From the NCBI RefSeq assembly GCF_900699035.1, contig NZ_LR217739.1:248001-312000 (forward strand): a stretch of DNA of 64,000 nt, written 5' to 3'. Position numbers and translations under genes: made by a program. Numbering within the stretch: the first letter of the stretch is position 1; each line of letters opens with the position of its first letter. The stretch is from Buchnera aphidicola (Cinara piceae) (GTDB lineage Bacteria > Pseudomonadota > Gammaproteobacteria > Enterobacterales > Enterobacteriaceae). Shown one piece after another: positions 10,113 to 19,350 of this stretch. Under the pieces are notes generated by a model. The model saw nothing but the letters and a program-made list of their open reading frames with translations. It made no database searches and was not told the DNA's origin.

Positions 10113-11666
10113 TTATATATTTTTATCTTCATAATAAAATTGTTTTATATCTACATTATTAAACCATAATGATATTATATAAATAAATCCACCAAAAATA
10201 CAAACACTAAAAATACGTAATATTCTAATAAATATATTTCCTACACACCAAGTAGATATAAAATAAGATAAAAAAAATAAAAAAACCGACATAATAACAG
10301 TCGATAATAATATTTTTTTAAAAAAAACATACCACCCTGGTTGAGGAAAGAAAATTTTTTTTTTATATAAAATAAAAAATAATAATATCGCATTAATCCA
10401 GGCTGATACACTCCCAGATAAAGCTAAACTAGATTGATTTAAAAAAAAAACAAAAAATAAATTTAATATTTGTGTAATTAATAACGTTAAAAAAGATATT
10501 TGCATAGGTATAATAACATCTTTAATTGCATAAAAAGCTGTCGATAAAACTTTTACCATTATCAATGCAATAATACCTAATGCATAGCATAAAAGAATTT
10601 TTTGTGTAATTAATGTATCACTGTTTGTAAAATTACCATATTGAAATAAAGAAATAATAAACGGTTTTGATAAAAAAATTAAAAAAGAAGTACATGGTAA
10701 AGATAACAGTAATGAAATACGTAAGCTCCAATCTAATAATTTAGAATAATTTTTAGTATTTTTTAATGTATGATACTTAATTAATTTTGGAAAAATTAAT
10801 GTGCTAATTGAAGAACCTAATATACCAACTGGTAATTCAGTAAGTCTATCAGCATAATATAACCATGATATTGAGCCTGATTTAAATAAAGAAGCAACAA
10901 TACTATTAATAATTAAAGATATTTGACCAATAGATACTCCCAATAAAGCAGGCATAAGTCTACTTAATACTTTTTTTAAACCAATATTATAGAAATTAAT
11001 AGTAGGTAATACTAATATTTTTTTTATACTTAAAAACGGTAATTGATAAATTGTTTGTAAAACCCCACCAAATAGTACTCCCCATCCTAAAAATAAAATT
11101 TGTGAATATAAAAAAAAATCTTTAAAATAAATACTAAACAAAGTAAATAAAATTATACAAATATTTAATATAATCGGTGAAAATAAAGGAATTAAAAAAA
11201 TATCATATATATATAAAATAGATGAAAAAAAAGAAGATAAAGATGCAAAAATAATATATGGAAAAACAATTTTAAAAAGTTTAACTGCTAAACCTAACTT
11301 ATATGTATTTTTTAAAAAACCTGGAGACATTATTATTACAATAATATTAGGAAAAATCATGCTAATAAAAATTATTATTGTTAATAAAATTATTAATAAA
11401 CCAAATATACAGGAAATAAAATCTTTTATTACGGAATTTTTATGATTTATTTTATATTCCGATAATACTGGTATAAAAGCTTGAGAAACAACACCTTCTG
11501 TAAAAATTCTACGTAATACGTTTGGTATCTTGAAAATTGAAAAAAATACATCCGTTTCAAGAGATGCGCCAAATTTATATGCAATTAAAAAATCTCGTAC
11601 AAAACATAAAAAACGACCACTAGCAGTAACTAGACTCATTGATGCTAAAGATTTCAAAAGATTCAT
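10113..11666 (-). CDS. murJ: Lipid II flippase MurJ
   Basis: MurJ flips the peptidoglycan precursor lipid II across the inner membrane. The protein is 517 residues (E. coli 511) with about 14 hydrophobic segments. The N-terminal signature with essential charges is kept: SGRFLCFVRDF (Arg18 and Arg24 region), TDVFFSIFKIPNVLRRIF (Asp and Arg of the central cavity) and SQAFIPVLSEYK. ILGVSIGQISLIIN and SWLYYADRLTELP are also strong. The frame is full-length, although glmM and murA are missing from their normal places in this window. In E. coli murJ lies just upstream of the flgN-flgM-flgA locus, and here it is next to the flagellar remnant. Confidence 0.96.
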   Translation of the reverse strand: MNLLKSLASMSLVTASGRFLCFVRDFLIAYKFGASLETDVFFSIFKIPNVLRRIFTEGVVSQAFIPVLSEYKINHKNSVIKDFISCIFGLLIILLTIIIFISMIFPNIIVIIMSPGFLKNTYKLGLAVKLFKIVFPYIIFASLSSFFSSILYIYDIFLIPLFSPIILNICIILFTLFSIYFKDFFLYSQILFLGWGVLFGGVLQTIYQLPFLSIKKILVLPTINFYNIGLKKVLSRLMPALLGVSIGQISLIINSIVASLFKSGSISWLYYADRLTELPVGILGSSISTLIFPKLIKYHTLKNTKNYSKLLDWSLRISLLLSLPCTSFLIFLSKPFIISLFQYGNFTNSDTLITQKILLCYALGIIALIMVKVLSTAFYAIKDVIIPMQISFLTLLITQILNLFFVFFLNQSSLALSGSVSAWINAILLFFILYKKKIFFPQPGWYVFFKKILLSTVIMSVFLFFLSYFISTWCVGNIFIRILRIFSVCIFGGFIYIISLWFNNVDIKQFYYEDKNI

Positions 11667-12360
11667 TTTGTCTAACCTTAGCTCTTATATTTTATATAAT
11701 GATTTTAACATTTATTAATATAATTTAATATTTTATTACATTAATATAATAATATTTTCTATATAGAAGTAATAAAAAGATTTTTTAAATAAAAAAATAT
11801 TTAAAAAAAAAATAGACAATTTATATTCTATATATAAATATGTTTTTTAAAAAATATAACTATAAATTATATTATACCAATATTTACAATATTTAAATAA
11901 ATGTTATTATTAAAATAATATTAATTAGTATTATTTATTGTTAATTAAAAACGTTTATACTTTATAAATATTTTTTTATAATGATATAATTTTAATAATA
12001 TATATAAAATTTTTATTTATATATTTATTTATAAAATACAAATATGTTATTATTTTATAATAAATGCATTTAAAAAATTATCTTTTATAAATAAAATTTA
12101 TTACCAGATAAATAAAATATTTCATAATATTAAATTTTTAAATTAATTACATATACATTTATATTATAATGTATAAAAATATAAATTTAAAAAATAATTT
12201 ACTTAATATATAAAAAAATTATAAAATATATTTATCTTATAAAATAAATACTATATTTTTATTATAAAAATATGATAAAATAAATTTTTAAAGTAATTTT
12301 TGCAAATACAATTTTTAAAATATCAATCATAAAAACATTTTTTATAAAATGAGGCTAAAA
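11667..12360. other. Gene-free spacer where early flagellar genes would lie
   Basis: About 690 bases of A/T-rich sequence between murJ and flgF. In E. coli this interval holds flgN, flgM, flgA and flgB-E. No remnant of any of them is readable in six frames. Only short A/T palindromes are seen (for example TTCTATATAGAA near 11756). A TGAGG at the right end is the flgF ribosome-binding site. Confidence 0.55.
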
Positions 12361-13071
12361 ATGAAAAATTCAATACAACCAATGATTACACTTGCTAATA
12401 TACATTTACCAAAAAGTACTACTACAACAAAAAAAATATCAGATACGTTAAAAAAAGATTTACCAAAACAAAATGTATATAATATTAAAATAACTTCTAA
12501 TAACAAAAAAATAATAAAAAAACAAGATACAGAATCCGATACAATTCATATCAAACCATTTCAAACATATAAACCTTTTAGAAAAATTGATGATGAAGAA
12601 GAAATCGGTTGGTTTTCAATTTTAGATGACAAAGGATATGAAGGATTTTTAGTAGAAGGAAGAGTACGAATAAATAAAAATCGTGAAGTAACAATGGATG
12701 GTTATCGTGTATTAAATATTGAAGATAAAGTAATTAAAGTACCTGAAAATAAAAAAATACTTGTTAAATCTGAAGGTTTAATCGTCATAAAAGAAGATGA
12801 TGATAAAAAAAATAAAAAGCCTACAGTGTTAGGACAATTAAAATTTATTTCGTTAAATAAAAATGATGTTATAGCACGAAAACATAATAAGATATACGAT
12901 TTAAATGATTCGGGTTTGGAAAAATATAAACAAAATGAATTAGAACTTAAATATAAATTTTTATCTAATGAAGAAATAATTAAAAATAATGAAAAATCAA
13001 CTCAGAATTTAATTAATAAAATAAATTTAATTAGATCTTTTGAGTTTGATACTATTAAAAAAAAAAAATAA
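12361..13071 (+). CDS. flgF: Flagellar proximal rod protein FlgF
   Basis: FlgF is a rod subunit of the flagellar basal body. The central part aligns well with E. coli FlgF: GWFSILDDKGYEGFLVEGRV against GWLAVQTADGSEGYTRNGSI, then TMDGYRVLNIEDKVIKVPE and VLGQLKFISLNKNDV. The C-terminus NLINKINLIRSFEFD matches the FlgF/FlgG C-terminal helix (MSDMIASARRFEMQ). The N-terminal 70 residues are Lys/Thr-rich and lack the usual rod N-terminal helix with its ANLANxxTxGF motif. The protein is 236 residues (E. coli 251). The start at 12361 is chosen because TGAGG lies 6 bases upstream; an ATG at 12349 precedes that site. I am confident of FlgF over FlgG because of the alignment along residues 80-165. Confidence 0.85.
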   Translation: MKNSIQPMITLANIHLPKSTTTTKKISDTLKKDLPKQNVYNIKITSNNKKIIKKQDTESDTIHIKPFQTYKPFRKIDDEEEIGWFSILDDKGYEGFLVEGRVRINKNREVTMDGYRVLNIEDKVIKVPENKKILVKSEGLIVIKEDDDKKNKKPTVLGQLKFISLNKNDVIARKHNKIYDLNDSGLEKYKQNELELKYKFLSNEEIIKNNEKSTQNLINKINLIRSFEFDTIKKKK

Positions 13072-13202
13072 GCTGTAAAAGATAAATAATATTAAGAATA
13101 TATTTAAATTTTTTTTAAAAATAAAATATATATAATTTTTGATTATATTTAATTTATTATTTTTTTTTAATCAAATATATAATTTTTAATTAAAAAAATA
13201 AT

Positions 13203-13242
13203 TATAGAAACTAGATATACACTAGTTTCTATACTTTTTTTT
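13203..13242 (+). terminator. Rho-independent terminator after flgF
   Basis: A perfect 12-base stem (TATAGAAACTAG with its complement at 13222-13233), a 7-base loop and a run of eight T starting one base later. It lies 130 bases past the flgF stop and would end a flgF transcript before flgH. Confidence 0.75.
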
Positions 13243-13294
13243 ATATAAAAATATATAAAAAAATAAAAAATTTATAAAAAAGATATTATTATTT

Positions 13295-13325
13295 TTACTG
13301 TAAAAAAAAACAGTAACTTTTTTTT
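13295..13325 (+). terminator. Second terminator-like hairpin before flgH
   Basis: TTACTGT pairs with ACAGTAA over an A-rich loop, followed one base later by eight T. It is about 60 bases beyond the first terminator, so flgF and flgH are separated by two tandem terminators and flgH-flgI need their own promoter. Confidence 0.6.
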
Positions 13326-13430
13326 GAACAATAAAATTATAATTATTTTTCACTTCTAGTATAAAAAATACTTAATAATATTCATCTAATATCATATTAG
13401 ATGTTTATATTATTAAAGGCATTATATTTA

Positions 13431-14090
13431 ATGATAAAATTATTCTCTTCAATACTTAAAAATATTTTACTAATAACGCTAATCATTTTTACTATAAGTA
13501 ATAATGTTTTTCCTTATAAAAAAATAATAAATAAAAAATTTTTTTTACAACCAATTCAAATAATTAAAAAAAAAAACAAAAAAAAAATAAATAATTATTC
13601 CTCATGGTTTACTAATTATAAAAATTATAAAATTGGAGATCATATCACTATATTTTTTAATGAAAAAAATAATATTGATAACTATATACACAAATATATA
13701 ATTAAAAAATCATATAATATCTATCGTTTAAAATTATTTTTTATAAAAAAAATAAATATATATACTAGATACATAAATAAAACAAAAAAATTATTGAATA
13801 AAAACAATTTTTCTATACAAAATAATATAAATTTAAAATTATCAGTAAAAGTCGTATCAATATTAAAAAATAAATATTTAAAAATTTTAGGAGAAAAAAA
13901 ATTTTTTATTAATAATAATATACAAAAAATCAGATTTTATGGAGTTATTAATCCAAAAAAAATTAATTTAAATAATTCAATTAAATCTTCTGAAATTTAT
14001 AATTTTAAAATTAAATATTCACATCAAAATTTTAAAAAAAATATTTTTTTTTACTTAAAAAAAATATTTTTTTTTAAAAAAATTAAATAA
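13431..14090 (+). CDS. flgH: Flagellar L-ring protein FlgH
   Basis: FlgH forms the outer-membrane L ring of the flagellar basal body. Conserved blocks are YKIGDHITIFFNEKN (E. coli RNIGDTLTIVLQEN) and LKILGEKKFFINNNIQKIRF, then YGVINPKKI (SGVVNPRTI). The C-terminal YLKKIFFF matches the WLQRFFL end. The protein is 219 residues from the ATG at 13431 (E. coli 232), chosen because AAAGG sits 11 bases upstream; an in-frame ATG at 13401 has no such site. FlgH is normally a lipoprotein, but no Cys follows the hydrophobic N-terminal segment (LLITLIIFTISNNVFPYKK), so the lipid anchor appears lost. The middle of the protein is poorly conserved. Confidence 0.86.
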   Translation: MIKLFSSILKNILLITLIIFTISNNVFPYKKIINKKFFLQPIQIIKKKNKKKINNYSSWFTNYKNYKIGDHITIFFNEKNNIDNYIHKYIIKKSYNIYRLKLFFIKKINIYTRYINKTKKLLNKNNFSIQNNINLKLSVKVVSILKNKYLKILGEKKFFINNNIQKIRFYGVINPKKINLNNSIKSSEIYNFKIKYSHQNFKKNIFFYLKKIFFFKKIK

Positions 14091-14140
14091 ATGTACTATC
14101 AAATCATAGTATATATACTATTCAATATAGTTGAAATTAT

Positions 14141-14899
14141 ATGAAAATGATATCAAAATTCAAATATATAATTATTATTCTTTATATTTTATTAACTAAT
14201 CAATCTTACATATCTGCAAAAAAAATTTATAATTTAATAAATATTGTAGGAATTCAAAACACTCAACTAATAGGATATGGTTTAGTAGTTGGATTAAATG
14301 GCACAGGAGATACCACTTCTCAAATTCCTTTTACATATCAATCATTAAATAATATGTTAATAAAATTAGGAATTTATACTAAAAATGCAAAAAATATACA
14401 AACAAAAAATGTAGCTTCAGTTATAGTTACAGCAATGATATCACCATTAAATTATATTGGACAAAAAATTGATATTACAGTTTCTTCTATCGGAAATGCT
14501 AGCAGTTTAAATGGCGGCACTCTACTTATGACTTCGTTAAAAGGTCAAGATAAAAAAATATATGCTGTTGCTCAAGGTAATATAGTAATGAATTGGAAAG
14601 AAAAAAAAATATATTTTAAAAAAAATAATCAATATTTTTTTAATAGAAAAAAAATAATTCATGGAGCAATTTTAAAAAAATCTACATCTATTCAATTAAA
14701 TAGAAATAATAATGGTATTATTTTTTTAAAATTAATAAAAAGTAATTATTATTTATTAAAAAATATTTGTAATATAATTAATAAATATTATTATAATATT
14801 GCAACTGTTCTTGATTTTAATACGATACAATTACATATACCAAAAAATAAAAATTTACAAAAAAAAATATTATTTCATATCTTTAATATAAATATATGA
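14141..14899 (+). CDS. flgI: Flagellar P-ring protein FlgI, C-terminally truncated
   Basis: FlgI builds the periplasmic P ring. The signal peptide (ends about ISAKK) and the N-terminal two thirds are strongly conserved: LIGYGLVVGLNGTGDTT, QSLNNMLIKLGI, NVASVIVTAMISP and SSIGNASSLNGGTLLMTSLK. The frame ends after KILFHIFNINI, which aligns to about residue 255 of the 365-residue E. coli protein, so about 110 C-terminal residues are missing and no continuation is readable downstream. It starts 51 bases after flgH. Whether a truncated P-ring protein still works, or is a gene on its way out, cannot be told. Confidence 0.88.
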   Translation: MKMISKFKYIIIILYILLTNQSYISAKKIYNLINIVGIQNTQLIGYGLVVGLNGTGDTTSQIPFTYQSLNNMLIKLGIYTKNAKNIQTKNVASVIVTAMISPLNYIGQKIDITVSSIGNASSLNGGTLLMTSLKGQDKKIYAVAQGNIVMNWKEKKIYFKKNNQYFFNRKKIIHGAILKKSTSIQLNRNNNGIIFLKLIKSNYYLLKNICNIINKYYYNIATVLDFNTIQLHIPKNKNLQKKILFHIFNINI

Positions 14900-14980
14900 T
14901 TTAAAAAAAATATACATAAAAAAAAATATAATATATAATTATATATATCTATTAAAATATTTTATATATAAGAAAATTAT

Positions 14981-15927
14981 ATGAATAATAAAGATTTTTT
15001 AAAAAAATCAATTATAGTACAAAAACATATGTCAGGTCAAAGAATTGATAATTTTTTATTTAAAAATCTTAAAAAATTACCAAAAAGTATGATATATCGT
15101 AGTTTAAGAATAGGAAAAATAAAAATAAACAAAAAAAAAACAAAACCATATTATAAAATAAAAACAAATGATTGTATTACCACATACTCTATTATTATCA
15201 ATATAAAAAAAAAAAAATTTATTTACAAAAATCTATAATCAATTTATTTTTAAAAAATATCTTATTTGAAGATAAATATTTAATTATTTTTAATAAACCA
15301 TGTGGATTTGCAGTACATGGAGGTAGTGGAATTAATTATGGAGTAATAGAAATATTCAGAGAAATTCGCAAAGAATTAATATTTTTAGAACTTGTACATC
15401 GTATTGATAAAGATACTTCTGGTATACTAATACTTGCAAAAAAACGTTCAATTTTAAAAAAAATGCATGATAATTTACGTACAAAAAAAATATATAAAGA
15501 ATATTTAGCATTATTACATGGTTATTGGTCTAAAAAAAATAATATCATTGACCAACCTTTATTAAAAAGAAAAAATATTACACAAAAAAAAAAAGTATAT
15601 ATTCATAAAAATGGAAAACCCTCTAAAACAAAATTTCAAGTAAAAGAATACTTTAATGAAACAACTTTAACATCAATCATACCAATTACTGGAAGAACTC
15701 ATCAAATTCGAGTACATACTTCGCAATTTGGCCATCCTATCGTTTTTGATAAAAAATATGGAAATATTAAAAGGGAAAAAAAATATATTTTAAAAAAGAA
15801 TCAAAGATTGCTATTGCATTCATATAAAATTTCTTTCATTCATCCAAAAAAAAATAAAAAAATTTTTATAATAGCTCCATTAGATGAAAAATTTAAAAAT
15901 TGCTTGAAATATTTTTCAAAAAAATAA
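14981..15927 (+). pseudogene. rluC: 23S rRNA pseudouridine synthase RluC, frameshifted in an A13 tract
   Basis: RluC makes pseudouridines 955, 2504 and 2580 of 23S rRNA. The N-terminal S4-like domain is in one frame (14981-15238; GQRIDNFLFKNL and PKSMIYRSLRIGKIKINKKK). The catalytic domain is in another (from about 15218; NKPCGFAVHGGSGINYGVIE, then LVHRIDKDTSG with the catalytic Asp, and PITGRTHQIRVHT). The frames meet at 13 consecutive A bases (15205-15217). One extra A would restore a single 315-residue protein, close to the E. coli length of 319. Both halves are otherwise well conserved, which suggests recent damage, a sequencing error or rescue by polymerase slippage. In E. coli rne lies directly upstream; it is absent here. 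Confidence 0.9.
15205..15217 (+). other. A13 homopolymer at the rluC frame break
   Basis: Thirteen A bases in a row, flanked by T on both sides. Fourteen A would join the two rluC frames. Transcriptional slippage at such tracts is documented in Buchnera and similar symbionts. Confidence 0.9.
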
Positions 15928-15952
15928 TCTTATAAAATAATTAAGGAAGAAA

Positions 15953-16150
15953 ATGGCTGTACAAAAAAGTAAACCAAGTCGATCAACAAGAGGAATGAGA
16001 CGATCGCATGATCATATATCAGAAAATAAATTATCTATAGATAAAACATCCAAAGAAATACACATCCGTCATCATATAACAAAAAATGGATTTTATAAAG
16101 GAAAAAAAACTTTTTTATTCTCTAAAAGAGCTGAAAAAAAAATAGATTAG
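15953..16150 (+). CDS. rpmF: 50S ribosomal protein L32
   Basis: L32 is a small protein of the large ribosomal subunit. The N-terminus [20 protein letters not shown] is the family signature, and the 65 residues compare with 57 in E. coli; the excess is a Lys-rich C-terminal tail. AAGGAAG lies about 6 bases before the ATG. In E. coli the order is rluC, yceF, yceD, rpmF, plsX, fabH, fabD; yceF, yceD, plsX and fabH are missing here. Confidence 0.97.
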   Translation: MAVQKSKPSRSTRGMRRSHDHISENKLSIDKTSKEIHIRHHITKNGFYKGKKTFLFSKRAEKKID

Positions 16151-16286
16151 TCATAAAAATTTATTAAAATTAATAATTATATTAAAAATATATTTTAATA
16201 TAAAAAATATTGTTCAAAAAAAAATTTATTATTATAAATATTTAAAATAATTTAAATTAAAATTATCCATATAAAAAAAATATTTT

Positions 16287-16313
16287 TCTATATACTACTA
16301 ATATAGTATATAG
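16287..16313 (+). other. Stem-loop in the fabD leader
   Basis: CTATATACTA pairs with TAGTATATAG over a 6-base loop, ending 25 bases before the fabD ATG and just ahead of its GAGG. No T-run follows, so it is not a plain terminator. It could be a processing or stability element, or a chance A/T palindrome. Confidence 0.35.
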
Positions 16314-16338
16314 AACAACAGAGGTTAATTTGTGATTT

Positions 16339-17277
16339 ATGAAAAAATTTTCAGTTATTTTTCCTGGATATGGATTATATAATATAGAATTTTTAAAAAA
16401 ATTTATAAAGAAATATTCTATAATTCAACAAACATTTAAGGAAGCATCTGATATTGTAAATTACAATATAGAAAATTATTTTTTTAAAAAAAAAAATAAT
16501 TTCACCTTTTATAATAAAAATATATATTTATTAACATTTATTTCTTCAGTTGCGATATATAGATTATTAGAAAAAGAAATAAATATTCAACCAAATATAA
16601 TATCTGGACACAGTATAGGTCAATATTCTGCTTTGGTTTGTAATAAGAATATATTATTTAAAGAAGCCATTAAAATTATAAAAATACGTAATAAGATTAT
16701 GTTAAAAGCAGTACAAAATATTCGGATATTAACATTAGTAATAATTGGATTAAATTATAATATTATTAAAAAAATATGTTCACTAATTTCAACAAAAAAA
16801 AAAATATTTATTTCTATTATTAATTCAAAAAAACAAATTGTTATTACTGGAAATTATTCTGAAGTATATACCGCGGGTTTAATATTTAAAAAAAAATTTT
16901 ATGCAAAAATAATTCGATTACCAATGTTAATCGCGTCTCATTGCTTATTAATGAAAAATTACCAAAAAGAATTTTCTTATTATTTAAAAAAAATAAAAAT
17001 TTTTACAGGAAAAAATCCTATTATTAGTAATCATAATGCAAAAATTATGTTTTCTAAAAAAAAAATATATTCTTCGTTAACCAAACAAATATATAAAAAA
17101 GTACAGTGGTATAAAAGCATAAAAAAAATCATTTCAATGGGAATAGATATTTTTATTGAAGTTGGACCTGGGGAAATACTAACAAATTTAAATAAAGAAA
17201 ATAAAAATATATCATCGTATTCAACAAATAGTTATAAAAAATTATTACTTGTGATGGATATCATAAAAAAACTATGA
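16339..17277 (+). CDS. fabD: Malonyl-CoA:ACP transacylase
   Basis: FabD moves malonyl from CoA to acyl carrier protein, feeding fatty-acid elongation. The protein is 312 residues (E. coli 309). The nucleophile motif SGHSIGQYSALV puts Ser at residue 92 and the catalytic ASHCLLM puts His at 201, both at E. coli numbering; the usual Glu after GHS-hydrophobic-Gly is Gln here. The C-terminal FIEVGPGEILTNLNK is the family end block. GAGG lies 14 bases before the ATG, a slightly long spacing. The stop overlaps the fabG start (ATGA), so translation is coupled. Confidence 0.96.
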   Translation: MKKFSVIFPGYGLYNIEFLKKFIKKYSIIQQTFKEASDIVNYNIENYFFKKKNNFTFYNKNIYLLTFISSVAIYRLLEKEINIQPNIISGHSIGQYSALVCNKNILFKEAIKIIKIRNKIMLKAVQNIRILTLVIIGLNYNIIKKICSLISTKKKIFISIINSKKQIVITGNYSEVYTAGLIFKKKFYAKIIRLPMLIASHCLLMKNYQKEFSYYLKKIKIFTGKNPIISNHNAKIMFSKKKIYSSLTKQIYKKVQWYKSIKKIISMGIDIFIEVGPGEILTNLNKENKNISSYSTNSYKKLLLVMDIIKKL

Positions 17278-18011
17278 AAAAAAAAATAGCTTTAATAACA
17301 GGGGCTAGTCGAGGTATTGGAGAAAAAATTTCAATAGAATTAGCAAATTTAAATATATTTGTAATTGGAACTTCTACCACTAAAAAAGGAGTAGAGCAAA
17401 TTAAAAAAAATTTACAAAAAAATGGAACTGGTATATTAATAAATCTTTTGAAAATTACAACAATTAAAAAGAAAATTAAAAAATTAATTAATCAATTTAA
17501 AAAAATTGATATATTTATACATAATTCAGGAATAATACATGATAAACTATTAATAACTATGAAAGATTCAGAATGGAATGATGTCATTAATATTAATCTA
17601 TCTTCTATATTTTATATAACTAAAATAATTTTAATACCAATGATTAAAAAAAAATATGGAAGAATAGTTATAATTAGTTCAATAATTAGTCATATGGGAC
17701 AAACAGGGCAAACAAATTATGCGGCGTCAAAGTCTGGTTTAATTGGTTTTTCAAAATCTTTAGCTCTAGAAGTTGCATCAAAGGGAATTACAGTGAATTT
17801 AGTTTCTCCTGGATATATAATTACAGATATGACAAAAAAAATTCTATCATTAAATAAAAAAAAAATATTAAAAAAAATACCTATGGGTTATTTTGGAAAA
17901 ACAAAAGATATTGCTCACGTTGTATCTTTTTTATCATCAGAAAAATCTTCATATATTACAGGTCAAAATATTCATATAAATGGAGGAATGTATATTGATC
18001 TTTCTACATAA
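17274..18011 (+). CDS. fabG: 3-oxoacyl-ACP reductase FabG
   Basis: FabG reduces 3-oxoacyl-ACP with NADPH in each elongation cycle. It is a short-chain dehydrogenase of 245 residues (E. coli 244). TGASRGIGE binds the cofactor, NSGI replaces the usual NAGI, and the catalytic set is Ser in IISSIISHMGQ, Tyr149 and Lys153 in NYAASKSG. The C-terminal GQNIHINGGMY is the family end. Its start overlaps the fabD stop by four bases. Confidence 0.98.
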   Translation: MKKKIALITGASRGIGEKISIELANLNIFVIGTSTTKKGVEQIKKNLQKNGTGILINLLKITTIKKKIKKLINQFKKIDIFIHNSGIIHDKLLITMKDSEWNDVININLSSIFYITKIILIPMIKKKYGRIVIISSIISHMGQTGQTNYAASKSGLIGFSKSLALEVASKGITVNLVSPGYIITDMTKKILSLNKKKILKKIPMGYFGKTKDIAHVVSFLSSEKSSYITGQNIHINGGMYIDLST

Positions 18012-18070
18012 AAAATATATCTTATAAAAAAACAATTTTTACTATTAAAAATAACAATTGAGATAAATAT

Positions 18071-18316
18071 ATGAATAATATTCTTGATCGAACAAAAAAA
18101 ATAATCAAAAAACAATTTCAAATAAAAAATAAAAATATTTCATCAAATGATGATTTAAAAAAAAAATTTAAAATGGATTCATTAGACTTTATAGAATTAA
18201 TTATGTTATTAGAAGAAGAATTTAAAATTGAATTATTTGATATCGAAACAGAAAAAGTAAAAACCATAAAAGACATAGTAACATATATTATGAAAAAAAT
18301 TAAACAAAAAAAATAG
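18071..18316 (+). CDS. acpP: Acyl carrier protein
   Basis: Carries growing acyl chains on a 4'-phosphopantetheine arm. The protein is 81 residues (E. coli 78). The attachment motif [10 protein letters not shown] places Ser at residue 37, and the acidic recognition helix [12 protein letters not shown] follows. The N-terminus is more basic than usual. holB begins 11 bases later, so fabF, pabC, mltG and tmk, which lie between acpP and holB in E. coli, are gone from this place. Confidence 0.97.
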   Translation: MNNILDRTKKIIKKQFQIKNKNISSNDDLKKKFKMDSLDFIELIMLLEEEFKIELFDIETEKVKTIKDIVTYIMKKIKQKK

Positions 18317-18327
18317 AATATTTATCA

Positions 18328-19323
18328 ATGAAAAATTACCCATGGTTAATTAATCAATACAAAAAAATAACAAAAAAATATTTTAATAATAAATTACATC
18401 CAATAATTTTAATTCAAGCGCATATTGGTATAGGAATATCACAACTAATTTTTAATATTGCTCGATGGATTCTTTGTTTACATAAAAAGAAAGACAATAA
18501 TTGCAATCAATGTTTATCATGTATCTTAATAAATCAAAAAAAACATCCAGATTTTTATAATGTTGATGATATTTCTAAACATAAATATATTGGAATCAAT
18601 ATAATTCGTACTATTATAGACAATATATATCATAGTTCACAACAAGGTGGGGCAAAAATTGTTTATTTTTCATCAATTAATAAGCTAACTATAGAAGCAA
18701 ATAATGCTTTATTAAAAGTAATAGAAGAACCACCGAAAAATACTATATTTTTTTTAAATACAACTAATATAAATAAAGTTATTAATACAATTAAAAGCAG
18801 ATCTACAATTTACTATATAGCTCCACCAAAAGAAAAAGATAATTTACTTTGGTTAAAAGAAAGAAATAAAATTTATAATTCTATTCAATTATTAACAGCT
18901 TTACGAATCAATAATAATGCTCCTATAATTACACATAAATTTTTAAATAGTAATGAATTAAAAAAAAGAAATATATTTATGATAGCAATATATCAATATA
19001 TGGTGAATAAAAAACACATTGATTTATTAACAATAATATTAAATTATAGTAAAAAAAAAATAATTACATGGATTTGTTACATTATTCTAGATGCTATAAA
19101 ATATCTTACATGTAAAAAATATAAAATCCAAAATTTAGATCAACTTAAATTAATTATAAAAATAGCAAAAATAAATAATTTCAATATATTAATTACACAT
19201 TTAATATCTTGGATTCAATGTAAAAAAATATTATCTTATTCATATAATATTGATAAAAAATTAATACTTACAGAACAAATTTTTTTGTTAATGACTGAAA
19301 TATTAAATAATAATAACATTTAG
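18328..19323 (+). CDS. holB: DNA polymerase III delta' subunit
   Basis: The delta' subunit is the stator of the clamp loader that places the beta clamp on primed DNA. The protein is 331 residues (E. coli 334). The zinc module CNQCLSC is clear, followed by HPDFY and the ANNALLKVIEEPP block of AAA+ clamp loaders. The arginine-finger motif, SRC in nearly all family members, reads SRS in TIKSRSTIYYIAPP, so the Arg is kept and the Cys changed. The C-terminal collar domain is weakly conserved. Confidence 0.92.
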   Translation: MKNYPWLINQYKKITKKYFNNKLHPIILIQAHIGIGISQLIFNIARWILCLHKKKDNNCNQCLSCILINQKKHPDFYNVDDISKHKYIGINIIRTIIDNIYHSSQQGGAKIVYFSSINKLTIEANNALLKVIEEPPKNTIFFLNTTNINKVINTIKSRSTIYYIAPPKEKDNLLWLKERNKIYNSIQLLTALRINNNAPIITHKFLNSNELKKRNIFMIAIYQYMVNKKHIDLLTIILNYSKKKIITWICYIILDAIKYLTCKKYKIQNLDQLKLIIKIAKINNFNILITHLISWIQCKKILSYSYNIDKKLILTEQIFLLMTEILNNNNI

Positions 19324-19350
19324 TTTAAAAAATAAACAGGAATTAAAAAT

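Noticed and set aside
12361..13071. Flagellar frame considered as a novel orphan gene
   Set aside because: The N-terminal 70 residues look unfamiliar, but the rest aligns block by block with FlgF.
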